64,000 nt of DNA from Symbiodinium natans (GCA_905221605.1 CAJNDS010002745.1:507501-571500), one strand, 5' to 3'. Shown: positions 33,723 through 43,757, counted from the stretch's first letter. The notes: generated by a model not told the origin, from the sequence alone. Numbers and translations are program-made.

Positions 33723-36700
33723 CTGGCTGGACAAGGGTTTAGGGTTTTAGGGTCTAGGTTTTAGGGTTTAAGGGTTTATCAGGGTTTAAGGATTCATGGT
33801 TTAAGAGGAGTGAGGGTTTTGGGGTTTACGGGTTTCAGGGTTTAGGGTTTGAGGGTTTCAAGGTTTAAGGGCTTACGAGTTAAAGGGTTTCCTTGCTATA
33901 CGGCAGGAGCCACAACAAAAGCACCAAGAGCATCCTGTTATCTACCCTGGGTGTCGGTGATACGAGCTATCCGAAAATACCCATTCATTAGCATGCGCGC
34001 ATATATTCAAGGGACTTCAATGGAAACCCCAAACAAGGAACCCCAAGAATGTAGTAGGAACATAACAGGAATGTACCTGCCAGGGTGTTTACAGTGTTTA
34101 CATGACATGCCCCTTATCTTCCTACCATATTCTTAGGGCTCCCTGTGGGCCAGGGATGTAGACACGTGCGGGATTCTCCATCTACTCTTCGGGCATGGAT
34201 TTCTGAGCATGTACACACTCATGTGGAATATAACCAGTGCATCCACGCCCGAACTAAACCCTAAACCCTGAACACTAAACCCTAAACCCGGAACCCTAAA
34301 TCCTAAATCCTAAACTCTAAACCCTAAACCGAAACAGAATGCGGCTTGGGAAGACTCGGAAGATGAGAGCCTCGAAATCGGGTTTGGGAGCTAGAGGTCA
34401 ATTCTGCAACATGGAGGAGGGTGGGGTCGGAGGCGGACAGGGGATAGGGTAGTTTTTTTTTTTCAGGGCTTCATGCTTAAGAATTCAGGGCCTTGCGTCA
34501 ATAACAGCCCAGTGCAAGCACCAACCCAAAAGGCCAAAACGAACCAACAAAATGTCGAAACTCTAAACCACGCTAAGCCCTAAGCCCTAAACCTATACCG
34601 GCTTGGTCTCTCAGGCTTCTTGAGGATTCCAAGGCCAGGCCAAGGCCAAGCATCTGCATGACAATGTCGCAGCCACCGATGAACTCGGCGTCAACATACC
34701 TTGTCTGCACATCCCCAAAGCAGCGTTCTGTAGCGGGGGGGGGGGGGGGGTTACGCATGGGGAATACGAACCTATTATGGGTCCTAGCCTAAACCCTAAA
34801 CCCTAAACCCTAAACCCGAAACCTTAAACCCTAAACCCTAAACCCTAACACTTTCGACCTCGGTACAGCTGAGGAATCGTGGGCCAGTCTGAGAACTTCT
34901 TGACGCCCTCGCGCACCTCGGGGATGCTTGCTGGTCGGGGATCTAGGGTTTAGGGTTTAGGGCTAGGGTTTAGGGTTTAGGGTTTAGGGTTTAGGGTTTA
35001 GGGTTTAGGGTTTAGGGTTTAGTGTTTTGTGTTTATCTAGGGGGTGTACCTTGGAACCTTAAGGCTGTACCCTTGGGGACCCTTTTTCAAGATCCTTAAA
35101 CAAACATGTATAGTGTCGTATTAGGAGTACATTAAGGGGAACTTTTGGGGGGTGCAACTTTAGGGGTGCGAGTCTGAATCCCTTGGGTTTAGAGGTGCTT
35201 GCTGGTAGGCCTCTTCGAGGCTAGGAGCTGTCTCGCAGCTGCTTTATGGTTCGGGTGGAGGAGGTGGCAGTACTTGCATGGAAGCTCCTTTCACTTAGTA
35301 AGTCTACTTAGTACCCCTAGAAATCGTAGCAGCTGTTGCAGGGTTGGGGTGGAGGAGTGGTAGTAACCTGGTAGTAGGCATTCGGGAACAATAGGCCAGG
35401 TCTTAGGGCTCTAGGCTTAGGGTTGTGAGTTGCTCATGGACTCGCGGTAACTCACATTTTCGGCACAAATTCGGAGGCTACATGACCGCAGGGGAGAGAG
35501 GTGGCAGGGCTTTCCAAGGCTGAAACCCTAACCCCTAAACTTTCCTAAACCCTAAACCCTAAACAACAAGGCTTACGGTGCAGTGTTCTATAAGGTTTAG
35601 ACACTAAACCCTAGGCTCGAACCCCGAAAGCTTAGAGTCTCTAGCCTTTGAGCGGTGCCTTGAAGCCAGGGGGAGTGGAGTCTCTGGTTTGGGCTTTGCC
35701 ACTCCCGAGGTTCTCTTCTCTGTGAACGAACTGATGGAATCAGCCCTAAACCCTAAACCCGAAGCTCAGGGCGGGGGGTTTGAACGGGCCCCTCCTCCGG
35801 CCTAGCTAGGAGCCTTCTTTTAGGGCATAGAGTGAAGGCGATGGGTTGTGCACGATCCCATATCGGAGCCCGCAAGCCTTCAACCCCAAAAACAACTGAA
35901 CCGTGGACCCCTAAACCACCCCAAATCCTGTACCCACCCTGCACCCCTAAACCCTAAACTTCCCTAAGTCCCGAACCCCTAAGCCTTAAGCCTAAACCCT
36001 AAACCGTAAGCCCTAGACTTCCCTAAGCCCCGAACCCTAAACCCTAAAAACCCTAAAAACCCTAAAAACCCTAAAAACCCTAAAAACCCTAAAAACCCTA
36101 AAACCCTAAAAACCCTAGAAACCCTAAAAACCCTAAAAACCCTAAAAACCCTAAAAACCCTAAAACAATTTTAAAACCCTAAACCCTAAACCCTACACCC
36201 TAAACCCTAAACCCTAAACCCCAAACCGTAAGCCAGCCTCCGGATACTTCAGCACGTCCACGTAGGCGTAGTCTGAGAAACCTTCGTCTGCCAGCGCTTG
36301 CGCAACCTCAGACTCCCAAAGCTGCCAGAATAGGGTTTGGGGTTTGGGGTTTGGGGTTTGGGGCTTGGGGTTTAGGGTTTAGGGTTTAGGGTTTAGGGTT
36401 CAGGGTTTAGGGTTTAGGGTTTAGGGTTTAGGGTCAGGGTTTGGGGGTTTAGGGTTGAGGGTTTAGGGTTAGGGTTTGGGGTTTAAGGGCTAGCGCGTCT
36501 AGGGCTTTTGAGAGGCCACCTGGCTATGTCAACTTCAGCAACGCAGGCCAAAGCCCAAGCCCAAAGCCCTGAACCCTAAGCCATCGTCATGCCACCGGGC
36601 TTTAACCAGTGAGGCGCTTGGGGGCTGAACCCTGTAAACTTCGAACTCTCAAACGGACCTGGAACCCTCAACCCTCAATCCTCATTCCTGAACCCCAAAG

Positions 36701-37864
36701 CCTGCCCGAACCCTAAACCCTAAACCCCAAACCCTAAACCCCAAACCCCAAACCCTAAACCCTAAACACAAAACCCTGAACCCTAAACCCTAAACCCCAA
36801 ACCCTAAACCCTAAACCCTGAACCCTAAACCCTAAACCCTAAACCCTAAACCCTGAACCCTAAACCCTAAACCCTAAACCCTAAACCCTAAACCCCAAAC
36901 CCTAGCCCTGTCTCCCTTCCCACAGTAGAGTGGCTGCACGGGAGAAGCCGCACTGGGGAACATCCTCGGCAAAGAGGTTGGAACCCTGAGCCCTGTAGGG
37001 CTCCAAAGAGGTTTAGGGTTTAGGGTTTAGGGTTTAGGGTTTGGGGTTTGGGGTTTGGGGTTTGGGGTTTGGGGTTTAGGGTTTGGGGTTTAGGCTTTCG
37101 GGTTTGGGGTTTGAGGTCTGGGGTTTAGGGCCTGGTGGTTGCAGCCCGCGGAAGTTAGTTAGGTTGGAGGTTCAGGGCTTAAGCTGTAGGATCCAGGATT
37201 TAAGCTTGAAGGCTTTGAGCGCCGAGCTTTTCAGGTTTGGGGTTTAGGGCTTTAGTTTTTTTTTTTTTATAGGGACTTTGCTCCGAGTGGAATCACATAA
37301 GTGTCGAAGGTCCGGTTTCAGGGTTTAGAGCTTCTCGCTGCGTGACGCAACACATCGGCTTCCACTACACCCCCAAACCCGGGACCCCTAAACCCTAAAC
37401 CCTAAACCCTAAACCCTAAACCCTAAACCCTAAACCCTAAACCCTAAACCCTAAACCCTAAACCCTAAACCCTAAACCCTAAACCCTAAACCCTCAACCC
37501 TAACCTATAACATCCTCAATCCTACACCCTGACCCTTGAGCCCTACCTTCCAGCGCTAACTTTCGCAATGGGAAGAACACAAAGCACTAAAACCGTAAAC
37601 ACTAAAACCGTAAAACCCTAAAGCCGTAAAACGCTAATTCCTACTTCTAGCTTGGTGGCCGGTCTTACTTGCAAAAAAAGGGTGATGGTCATGGTATCTT
37701 TTGACGCTCTTTGGGTTTAGGGTTTAGGGTTTATGTTAGCGTTTACGGTTTAGGGTCTGGCGTTACCTGAAGCCTTACAGGCCCGTAGACCTTGTCTAGG
37801 GTAGGGTTTAGGGTTTAGGGTTGAGGGTTTAGGGTTGAGGGTTGAGGGTTGAGGGTTGAGGGTC

Positions 37865-37895
<31 letters not shown>

Positions 37896-40800
37896 GGTTT
37901 CGGGGGGTTTGTGGCGTTTATGGGGGGCACGGGTGAACCTGGGCTGTGTGACCCTGAGTTTGTGCTCCTGTGCCCAACCTCAAGAGCGACCCGTTCAAGG
38001 CCTTGCCGATACCAAGGTATTGGCCGTGCATGATGTCAGGAAGGAACCATTCCAGCCGAATGCCATTTTGCATGGGGAGCGGCACTTCTTCAAGAGGAGT
38101 TCGGGCCATGAACTCTTGGTGCGCTGCTCCCTTTTGCAGGTCTGCTTGATCCTGTTTGGGTTTAGGGTCTAGAGTTGGACAACTTTGAAGCTCCACTCGC
38201 GTGACCCTCAAACCCTAAATTCTAAACCCTGAACCCTGAACCCTAAACCAGGTTTTGGGTTCCAACAATCCTAAACCCTAAGCCCTGTTAAGAAGCCGGG
38301 AGTCTGGATTGCCCTTCATGAAGAGCACCACCTTCGGCTTCAGGGTGGGGAAGAGTAGGGTTTAGGGTTTAGGGTTTCGGGTCCGTAATAGGGTCCCTTA
38401 CCTCCTTTAAAGGGTTCTGAAGTATGGGCCCTTGGGTCGTATAGGGTATGTAAGAGATCCCCGTTTAAGGGCCCATTTTAGGGTTCCAGGGTTATAGGGA
38501 AGGCGGGTTTAGGGTTGTAGAGTTGTAGGGATAGAGGTATAGAGGGTTTAGGGTTGTAGAGTTGTAGGGATAGAGGCATAGAGGGTTTAGGGTTATAGGG
38601 TTCTTGGGTTATAGGGATAAGTGATACGGCTATAGGGTTATAGGGATAGAGGGTTTAGGGTTGTCAGGTTTTCGGGTGATAGGGTTACAGGGTTTCGGGG
38701 CTTAGCTAACCTCGATATCTGTTCAAGAACGACATGGCCGAATGGACTACCAGGGCGCACTGATCCTCAAACATCACCCGAAACCCTAAACCCTCAACCC
38801 TCAGCCCTGCGCCCCAACACCTAAGCCCTAAGCCCTAAGCCTAAGCCCAAGTCCAAGTCAAGCCTTGTTCTCGGACACGAGCTGCTTCAGCATGTCCTGT
38901 TCTTTTCAGCAGCTATTCAAAGCACCCTAACTAACCTTCAGGGAGCCCAAAACCTCAAGCCCAAAAGCCCTGCCCAGAACCCCAAAACCCACAGAGGAAA
39001 AAAACCCAAAACCTTCAAAGCCTACAGGCCTTTAACAACCTGCAACCTTGAAACCCCACCTGAGACACCCTGATCCTACGGCCCAACTAGTACATGCTTG
39101 GTCCTCACACACTTTTCAAACCCAAGTACGCCCTGAGCCCTAAACCTGCCAAATCCCAAACCCTACACCCTAAACCTGTTTAGGTATATGGAGCCTTCGT
39201 GTGAGAACTCCTTCGACAACAACCCCCACGAGTTCCAGAATCCTGAGAACAATGAGAACCCTTCCTGCAAGCTTGCAGCGGTTTAGGGGCTAGGGCTTAA
39301 ACTATAAGAGCTTACGGCGTTGAGGGTTTAGGGGTGTGTACGGGTTTGCCTAAACCCTAAAGCCTAAAGCCTAAAGCCTCAAGCCTAAAGCCTAAACCCT
39401 AAACCCTAACCCTAAACCCTAAACCCTAAATCCTAAACCAGAAACCCTAAACCCTAAACCCTAAACCCTAAACCCTAAACCCTAAACCCACGCTTTGGCT
39501 TAGGAGCACAAGAGCTGTGTCGCCTCAGGTTCGACTCAAACACCTGTTAACCTTAAGCCCAAGCTACTCGGCAAACTAAAATAGGCCCTAAATGCCAAAA
39601 AGGGCTTAGGGTTTTAGGGTTTAGGGCTTTAGGGTTTAGGGTTTAGGGTTTAGGGTTTAAACCCTTGCCAAAAAATATGCACCCGGCCCCTTCATGGACT
39701 CTAGTTTCTCTAGGAATGTTCAGTTGGGGTGCCTGAAAGGGGGGTTGCATGTATAGGGGAAGGGATTTTCCATCACCCCCCAGCATGGAGGTACTGGTAG
39801 TTGGTGCAGACTTGGTGTTTAAGCCTTAAGCCCGGAAACTCAGCGCAGTTTTCCCAGGTGCACTCAGCTCCGCTTGCTGGGTTAGGCTGTAGACCTGCAC
39901 CCTAAATAAACCCTAAACCCTATGCCCTAAACCTCTTCAAACTCTAAACCCTAAACGCCCTAAACCCTAAAACCCAAACCCAACCCTATAGGGTGAAAGT
40001 TCAGCGACCGGCCTGGACTTTGTTGTCCTCCGCCCCCGAGATGTTGCTCTGCGGCGCGAAGTCGGGATGCGAGAAGTGGCGCGACAAAACTGCCGGTGCC
40101 TTGCTCAGACCCTAAACCCTAAACCCTAAACCCTAAACCCTAAACCCTAAACCCTAAACCCTAACCCCTTGAAGGGTCCCTACACCAAACAGCCGGATGT
40201 TGAATACAAACAACCCTATAGAGCCTCAACCCTGAACCCTTAAACTTGTCTTCCCCCATATACTAACAGTCCTCAATAGGGATAATCATGGGGGGGGGGG
40301 CTAGAATCTCTATTAAGGACTGTGAGTAAAAAGGGGAACACCCCAACCTTAGACCCTATTTAAACCCCAAACCCAAACCCCAAACCCTAAACCCTAAACT
40401 CCAAACCCTATAAACCTTAAACCCTAAACCCGATAAAGGCTACTGTTTGAAAAGGGCTTAGGGTTCAGGATTCGGGTTTAGGGTATACGAAGCACGCACC
40501 CCCCCAGAGCTGAGCTTTGAACCCTAAACCCTAAACCCGAAACCCTACGCCCTAAGCCCTAAACCCGAAACCCTAAACCCTGAACCCTGAACCTCATAAG
40601 CCCTGAGCTGCTCGCATGCAAATCGAAGCAAGCCCCCAGACGCATCCCAGGCGCAGTAGCCCGCGGAAGGCTAAAGACACCTCCGTGGCGAGGGCAGAAG
40701 CGTTTAGCGTTTAGCGTTTAGCGTTTAGCGTTTAGCGTTTAGGGTTTAGGGTTTAGGGTTTAGGGTGTAGGAACCATGAGCCCTTAGTATGGTCCCTTAC

Positions 40801-43757
40801 CCTTGCTCAAGGGATCCGAAGTATGGGCCCTGTTTTTGTAGTGAGACAAGGGATATGTACCAAGGGACCCAAATTAAGGGCCCAGACTCGGAACCTTCAC
40901 AAGGCATTTTCAGGTCCTAGAGGAGCCCGACTTATGAACGTCAGGTAGCCGCGTCCGCGCCGCACGTCCGCGCGTCCGCGTGTACGCGCGTCCGCGCGTC
41001 CGCGCGTCCGCGGGTCCGCGGGTCCGCGCGTCCTCGTGTCCGCGCGTCCGCGGTCCGCGCGTCCGCGGGTCCGCGGGTCCGCGCGTCCGCGCGTCCGCGC
41101 GTCCCCATTTCCGCGCATCCGCACGTGCGCGCGTCCATGTGTGTCCGCGAGTCCACGCGTCCGCGTGTCCGTCCACGCGTCCGCGTGTCCGTCCGCGCGT
41201 CCGAGTGTCTCTGGGCCGTGTCAGCGCGCTTGCGCGGGTCCATGCTGTCTCGGGTTCGTGGCAATATCCGCGCAGTGAGGGCACCAAAGAAGTCCATGCT
41301 CACCCACACAGAGCGCAGTGCAAGTCCGACACTTTTTCGAAAGGACCAGTGGAAACCCCGAAGCCCCAACACGAGACTAGAGATTCTGCCCCCGAATTGC
41401 AGAGCACCCCTGAATCCGAAACAATGTTTCAGTGAAACAACCTCCAAACCTTTAAACCCAACCCCCCATCTCGACCCCGACAAGGGGGGGGTTGGGTTTG
41501 CTTGTAACAGCCCCAAACCCCCAAACCCAACCCGCCCCATCTTCACCGGGGTTTGCTTGAAACACAGCCCCAAACCCCTACACCCAAGCCCCCCAATCTG
41601 AATGCTTGAAAAGGCTCAAACCCCAAAACCCAACCCCCCCCCCTCCTAGACCTTTGCTTGAAATACCCAACCCCTTCCATCGGTACCCCCGAGTTCAACC
41701 CCCATTCTGCACCCCGAGAACGGGGTTGGGCCAACCCATGGGGATACAGCCCCAAACCCCCAATCCCAAAACCCCCTCCTCTGGACTGCGAGAAGGGGGT
41801 TTGTTTGCTTGACATACAGCCCAAGCCCCCCTATCTCACGGTTTGCTTGAACCCAAACCCAAAACCAACCCCCCCATCTGGACCCCGAGAAGGGGGGGGT
41901 TGGGTTTGCCCCAAACCTCTGAACCCAACCTCCCCCCCCTATCCAGACCCCCAGAAGTACGGTTGGGTTTAAACCCAACACCCCATCTCGACCCGAAGGG
42001 GGAACGCTTGAACTGCAGCCCCAAACCCCGAAAACCAACCCCCCCTGCAGTTTGTTTGAAATACAGCCCCAAAGAACCCAAACCCCCCATCTGGACCCCG
42101 ACAAGAGGGGGTTGGGTTTGCTGAAACCCCAAACCCCTAAACCCCCCCAGCTGGGCCGCGAGAGGGGGTTGCTAAACCCAACCACAAGAAAAGGGTTGGG
42201 CCCCTTCCCCAGATCTCGAAACTGCCCCCAGTTTTCTAGGCCCCCAAACCTCACTTCAAGATTTCTGTAAGCCCGGAGCTGCAAATAGCTACGAAACAAA
42301 ATCGCTCCACCTTGTGGGAGCTTTTCCGAAAGATATGTCAGGAACGCATTTCATCTGCAAGTCCCGCGCAAGAAGAAGTCACATTCCGAAACCGAAAGTC
42401 TTAGATGAGGTATATGTTTTCCAGCGAATGCATACATCCGCCTATACGTTCGCGCGTCTGAACACTTTTAGTTTCGCACGTCCGTGTGCGCGTCAGTGGT
42501 TCATCGTGCCCGCGCGTCCGCATGTTCGAGTCCACGTGTCCGCGCGTCCGCGCATCTGAGTGTCCGCGCGTCCGCGTGTCCGCGCGTCCGCGCGTCCGTG
42601 CGACTGCGCGTCCGCGCGTCGCGCATCCGCATGTCCGCGCACCCGCGTGTCCGCGCGTCCGCGCGTCCGCGCACCCGCGTGTCCGCGCATCCGCGCGTCG
42701 TGTCCGCGCGTCCGCGCACCGCGTGTCCGCGCGTCGGCGTGTCCGCGCGTCCGCCTGTCCGCGCGTCCGCTCGTCCGCGCGACTGCGCGTCGCGCGTCCG
42801 CATGTCCGCGTCCGCATGTCCGCGCGTCCGCGCGTCCGCGTGTCCGCGCACGTTCCTTTGCGCCAAACCTTTGCAGCCATATAGTGTTCATGAGTTGAGG
42901 AGCCCAGGGATGTAGCGTGCTAAGGTTTTCAGTGACCCAAGGGAAATAAGTACATACTTTGTGGGCTACTTCCCTAAATTAATATTAAGGATTACAAAGG
43001 GCAGCAAATCAAAGTACGGGTGCGCCTTGGGTGGGGGGGGGGGGGGGTTATAGGGATTAGGGTTTCGTTGGCCCTCCGGGCTTTTCGGGTTTAGGGTTTA
43101 GGGCAAGCCAACAACTCTGAGAACTTTACCACCGACAAGACTTCTGGAAAAAGTGGCCAGCCATCGAAAGGAGGCGAAGCTACGGGGTCCCCGATGACAT
43201 CCTACAGGGTGGGGCCCCCTTACTGTACTAACTGCAGTTAAGGGACTTATAACCTAACATAGGGTCCTTATAACCCAATTTAGGGCCCTTATAACTCTAC
43301 TTATAACTAGGGGGCCCCACCCTGTAACCCCCAAAACCCCAAGGTGTCAACCCTAGAACACCACAAGGTTCAAGATTGAACCCCAAACCTACAAGGTTCA
43401 ACTTGAGATGCTCCCCCTTATACTAACAGTCCTTAATAGGGGTTATCATAGAGGGTACAATACCCCCTTTAAGGACTGTTAGGATAAGGGGGAACATCCA
43501 CAGGTCCAGCCTTAAACCCGAAACCCAAATTCTCGGAAGGTTGAAGCCTTGAACCCACATTCCCTGAAGGTTCAACCTTGCACCCCAAACCCTAAACCCC
43601 AAACCCCAAACCCCAAACCCTAAACCCTAAACCCTAAACCCTAAACCCCAAACCCTAAACCCTAAACCCTTCCGTCGCCTGTTGGCACGGCCCTGGTCAG
43701 CGCTGGCCCAGGCACACGAAGTAGGCGCCGGGCGGCGAGCATACGAGCCGCGGACAT
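33659..43757 (-). CDS. GLRX5: mitochondrial CGFS monothiol glutaredoxin (GLRX5-like), 10 exons
   Basis: GLRX5-type glutaredoxins bind glutathione and a [2Fe-2S] cluster in the mitochondrial matrix and pass it to iron-sulfur proteins. Ten minus-strand exons join in frame to 567 nt (188 residues plus stop). The first two plus part of the third give an Arg/Ser/Ala-rich presequence ([33 protein letters not shown]) typical of mitochondrial import. The domain follows: [30 protein letters not shown] with the CGFS active site, [16 protein letters not shown] with the cis-Pro, and the glutathione-binding [12 protein letters not shown] short [11 protein letters not shown] tail ends the protein. Donors are GC (6), GA (2) and GT (1); all acceptors are AG. 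Introns are 0.17-3.0 kb and hold telomere-like arrays, family A, B, C, E and F elements and a transposase-like remnant. Confidence 0.93.
33849..34250 (+). other. repeat-free island in GLRX5 intron 9 with an open frame
   Basis: A plus-strand frame to 34136 contains [20 protein letters not shown] and [18 protein letters not shown]. The first codons are repeat-derived. It may be a fragment of a mobile gene; no motif is recognised. The 34333-34392 segment next to it reads [17 protein letters not shown] on the plus strand after an ACAG, also unexplained. Confidence 0.3.
34655..34699 (-). CDS. GLRX5: GLRX5 exon 9 (GA donor)
   Basis: 45 nt, [14 protein letters not shown] plus partial codons; acceptor ACAAG; donor CATGCA followed by GATGCT. 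The upstream intron is only 167 nt. Confidence 0.93.
34867..34916 (-). CDS. GLRX5: GLRX5 exon 8
   Basis: 50 nt, [16 protein letters not shown] plus two bases; acceptor CCCGAG; donor CAGCT followed by GTACC, the single GT donor of the gene. Confidence 0.94.
35040..35185 (+). mobile_element. family F element
   Basis: GGGTGTACCTTGGAACCTTA to GGTGCGAGTCTGAATCCCTT; matches 58.74 kb end to end. It lies in GLRX5 intron 7. Confidence 0.65.
35271..35325 (+). mobile_element. family A element, partial, between direct repeats
   Basis: TGGAAGCTCCTTTCACTTAG, TAAGTCTACTTAGTACCCCT, AGAAATC. It is flanked by imperfect direct repeats of about 38 bp (35236-35272 and 35329-35366, both CAGCTG...GGGTGGAGGAG). 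Confidence 0.55.
36045..36165. repeat. CCCTAAAAA nonamer array
   Basis: About 13 units of a 9-mer variant in GLRX5 intron 7, close to the donor of exon 7. Confidence 0.95.
36238..36306 (-). CDS. GLRX5: GLRX5 exon 7
   Basis: 69 nt, [20 protein letters not shown] then YPE; acceptor TCTGAG, donor GAG followed by GCTGGC. Confidence 0.93.
36700..36905. repeat. CCCTAAA array with CCCCAAA and CCCTGAA variants
   Basis: About 28 units; in gene sense it opens GLRX5 intron 6. Confidence 0.95.
36935..36964 (-). CDS. GLRX5: GLRX5 exon 6 (CGFS active site)
   Basis: 30 nt, [10 protein letters not shown]; acceptor GCCGAG; donor GCA followed by GCCACT. Holds the catalytic and cluster-binding cysteine. Confidence 0.94.
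37388..37505. repeat. CCCTAAA array
   Basis: About 16 perfect units in GLRX5 intron 5. Confidence 0.97.
37800..37900. repeat. TTGAGGG array
   Basis: About twelve TTGAGGG units, a variant fixed locally, with two TTTAGGG units at its start. Confidence 0.95.
37918..38165 (-). pseudogene. possible transposase or reverse-transcribed remnant in GLRX5 intron 5
   Basis: Minus-strand open frame with coding-like text: [59 protein letters not shown]. The [16 protein letters not shown] stretch loosely recalls the D-x-x-H-x-x-x-LG-x-G motif of some eukaryotic DNA-transposon proteins; I cannot name the superfamily. It lies wholly within an intron and is truncated. Confidence 0.35.
38305..38331 (-). CDS. 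GLRX5: GLRX5 exon 5 (GA donor)
   Basis: 27 nt, VVLFMKGNP; acceptor CCGAAG; donor CCA followed by GACTCC. GA is the only dinucleotide that keeps family spacing to DVPQCGFS. Confidence 0.9.
38382..38485. mobile_element. family E element
   Basis: AATAGGGTCCCTTACCTCCT, GAAGTATGGGCCCTTGGGTC, GTAAGAGATCCCC; left end complete, right end degraded. Confidence 0.55.
38864..38896 (-). CDS. GLRX5: GLRX5 exon 4
   Basis: 33 nt, [11 protein letters not shown]; acceptor AACAG, donor AAG followed by GCTTGA. Confidence 0.92.
40013..40089 (-). CDS. GLRX5: GLRX5 exon 3
   Basis: 77 nt encoding [20 protein letters not shown] then DNKVQ; acceptor CCGGCAG, donor CAG followed by GCCGG. It is the only exon of the gene whose first base is not G. 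Confidence 0.85.
40249..40340. mobile_element. family B element with G-tract in loop
   Basis: CCCCCATATACTAACAGTCC at the left, TATTAAGGACTGTGAGTAAA and AAGGGGAAC at the right; the loop holds G11. Confidence 0.6.
40700..40745. repeat. TTTAGCG heptamer run
   Basis: Six GTTTAGC units followed by TTTAGGG: another local variant. Confidence 0.9.
40772..40895. mobile_element. family E element
   Basis: CATGAGCCCTTAGTATGGTC, CCCTTACC, GAAGTATGGGCCCTG and GGGACCCAAATTAAGGGCCC. It lies in GLRX5 intron 2. Confidence 0.6.
40951..41215. repeat. CGCGTCCG octamer array 1
   Basis: About 30 units of an 8-mer CGCGTCCG with CGGGTCCG and CGTGTCCG variants. All six frames are open or nearly so and give Arg-Thr-Arg-Gly-style peptides. 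They are repeat translations, not genes. It lies within GLRX5 intron 2. Confidence 0.97.
41216..41440. other. unique spacer between octamer array and minisatellite
   Basis: Mixed sequence without telomere-like units; a plus-strand frame runs through from the array but has no recognisable content. Confidence 0.4.
41440..42210. repeat. G-rich hairpin minisatellite
   Basis: About ten diverged units of roughly 70-90 bp. The core is GGTTTGCTTGAAA, then CAGCCCCAAACCC, CCAACCCCCCCATCT and GACCCCGAGAAGGGGGG. Each unit can fold (CCCAACCCCC with GGGGGTTGGG) and the G-runs could form quadruplexes. Long frames on both strands (up to 217 codons) are repeat artefacts. Confidence 0.85.
42462..42855. repeat. 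CGCGTCCG octamer array 2
   Basis: About 45 units, same orientation as array 1, with more CATCCG, CACCCG and CGACTG variants. Confidence 0.97.
43109..43201 (-). CDS. GLRX5: GLRX5 exon 2 (presequence)
   Basis: 93 nt in phase 1: [30 protein letters not shown]. The acceptor (CCTGTAG) is the end of family C element 43202-43327; donor TTG followed by GCTTGC. In phase 0 the same exon reads [18 protein letters not shown], also open, but phase 1 is required by exons 1 and 3. Confidence 0.8.
43202..43327. mobile_element. family C element ending at GLRX5 exon 2 acceptor
   Basis: CTACAGGGTGGGGCCCCCTT / AGGGGGCCCCACCCTGTAA; inverted relative to the 28-kb copy. On the minus strand its last bases CCCTGTAG are the acceptor of GLRX5 exon 2. 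Confidence 0.8.
43406..43498. mobile_element. family B element, best-preserved copy
   Basis: GATGCTCCCCCTTATACTAA, CAGTCCTTAATAGGGG; right arm AAGGACTGTTAGGATAAGGG, GGAACATC. 93 bp, almost a full palindrome, in GLRX5 intron 1. Confidence 0.8.
43575..43670. repeat. CCCTAAA/CCCCAAA array at GLRX5 exon 1 donor
   Basis: About 13 units; in gene sense TTTAGGG starting some 9 nt into intron 1. Confidence 0.95.
43679..43757 (-). CDS. GLRX5: GLRX5 exon 1 (start, presequence)
   Basis: ATG at 43757-43755; 79 nt encoding [20 protein letters not shown] and TRAVPT plus one base; donor ACAG followed by GCGACG. A second in-frame ATG is codon 6. Confidence 0.85.

Noticed and set aside
40609-40617. ATG with a GC donor as an alternative GLRX5 first exon
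   Set aside because: The presequence exons at 43679-43757 and 43109-43201 join exon 3 in phase and give a proper mitochondrial presequence.
40897-41601. Long open frames (up to 210 codons) with Arg-Thr-Arg-Gly or Val-Arg-Ala-Ser repeats
   Set aside because: They are translations of the CGCGTCCG octamer array, open in most frames on both strands.
41646-42299. 217-codon minus-strand frame and several plus frames
   Set aside because: They follow the G-rich minisatellite; content is repeat-derived and both strands are open.
42401-42915. Open frames of 112-159 codons on both strands
   Set aside because: Translations of the second CGCGTCCG array.
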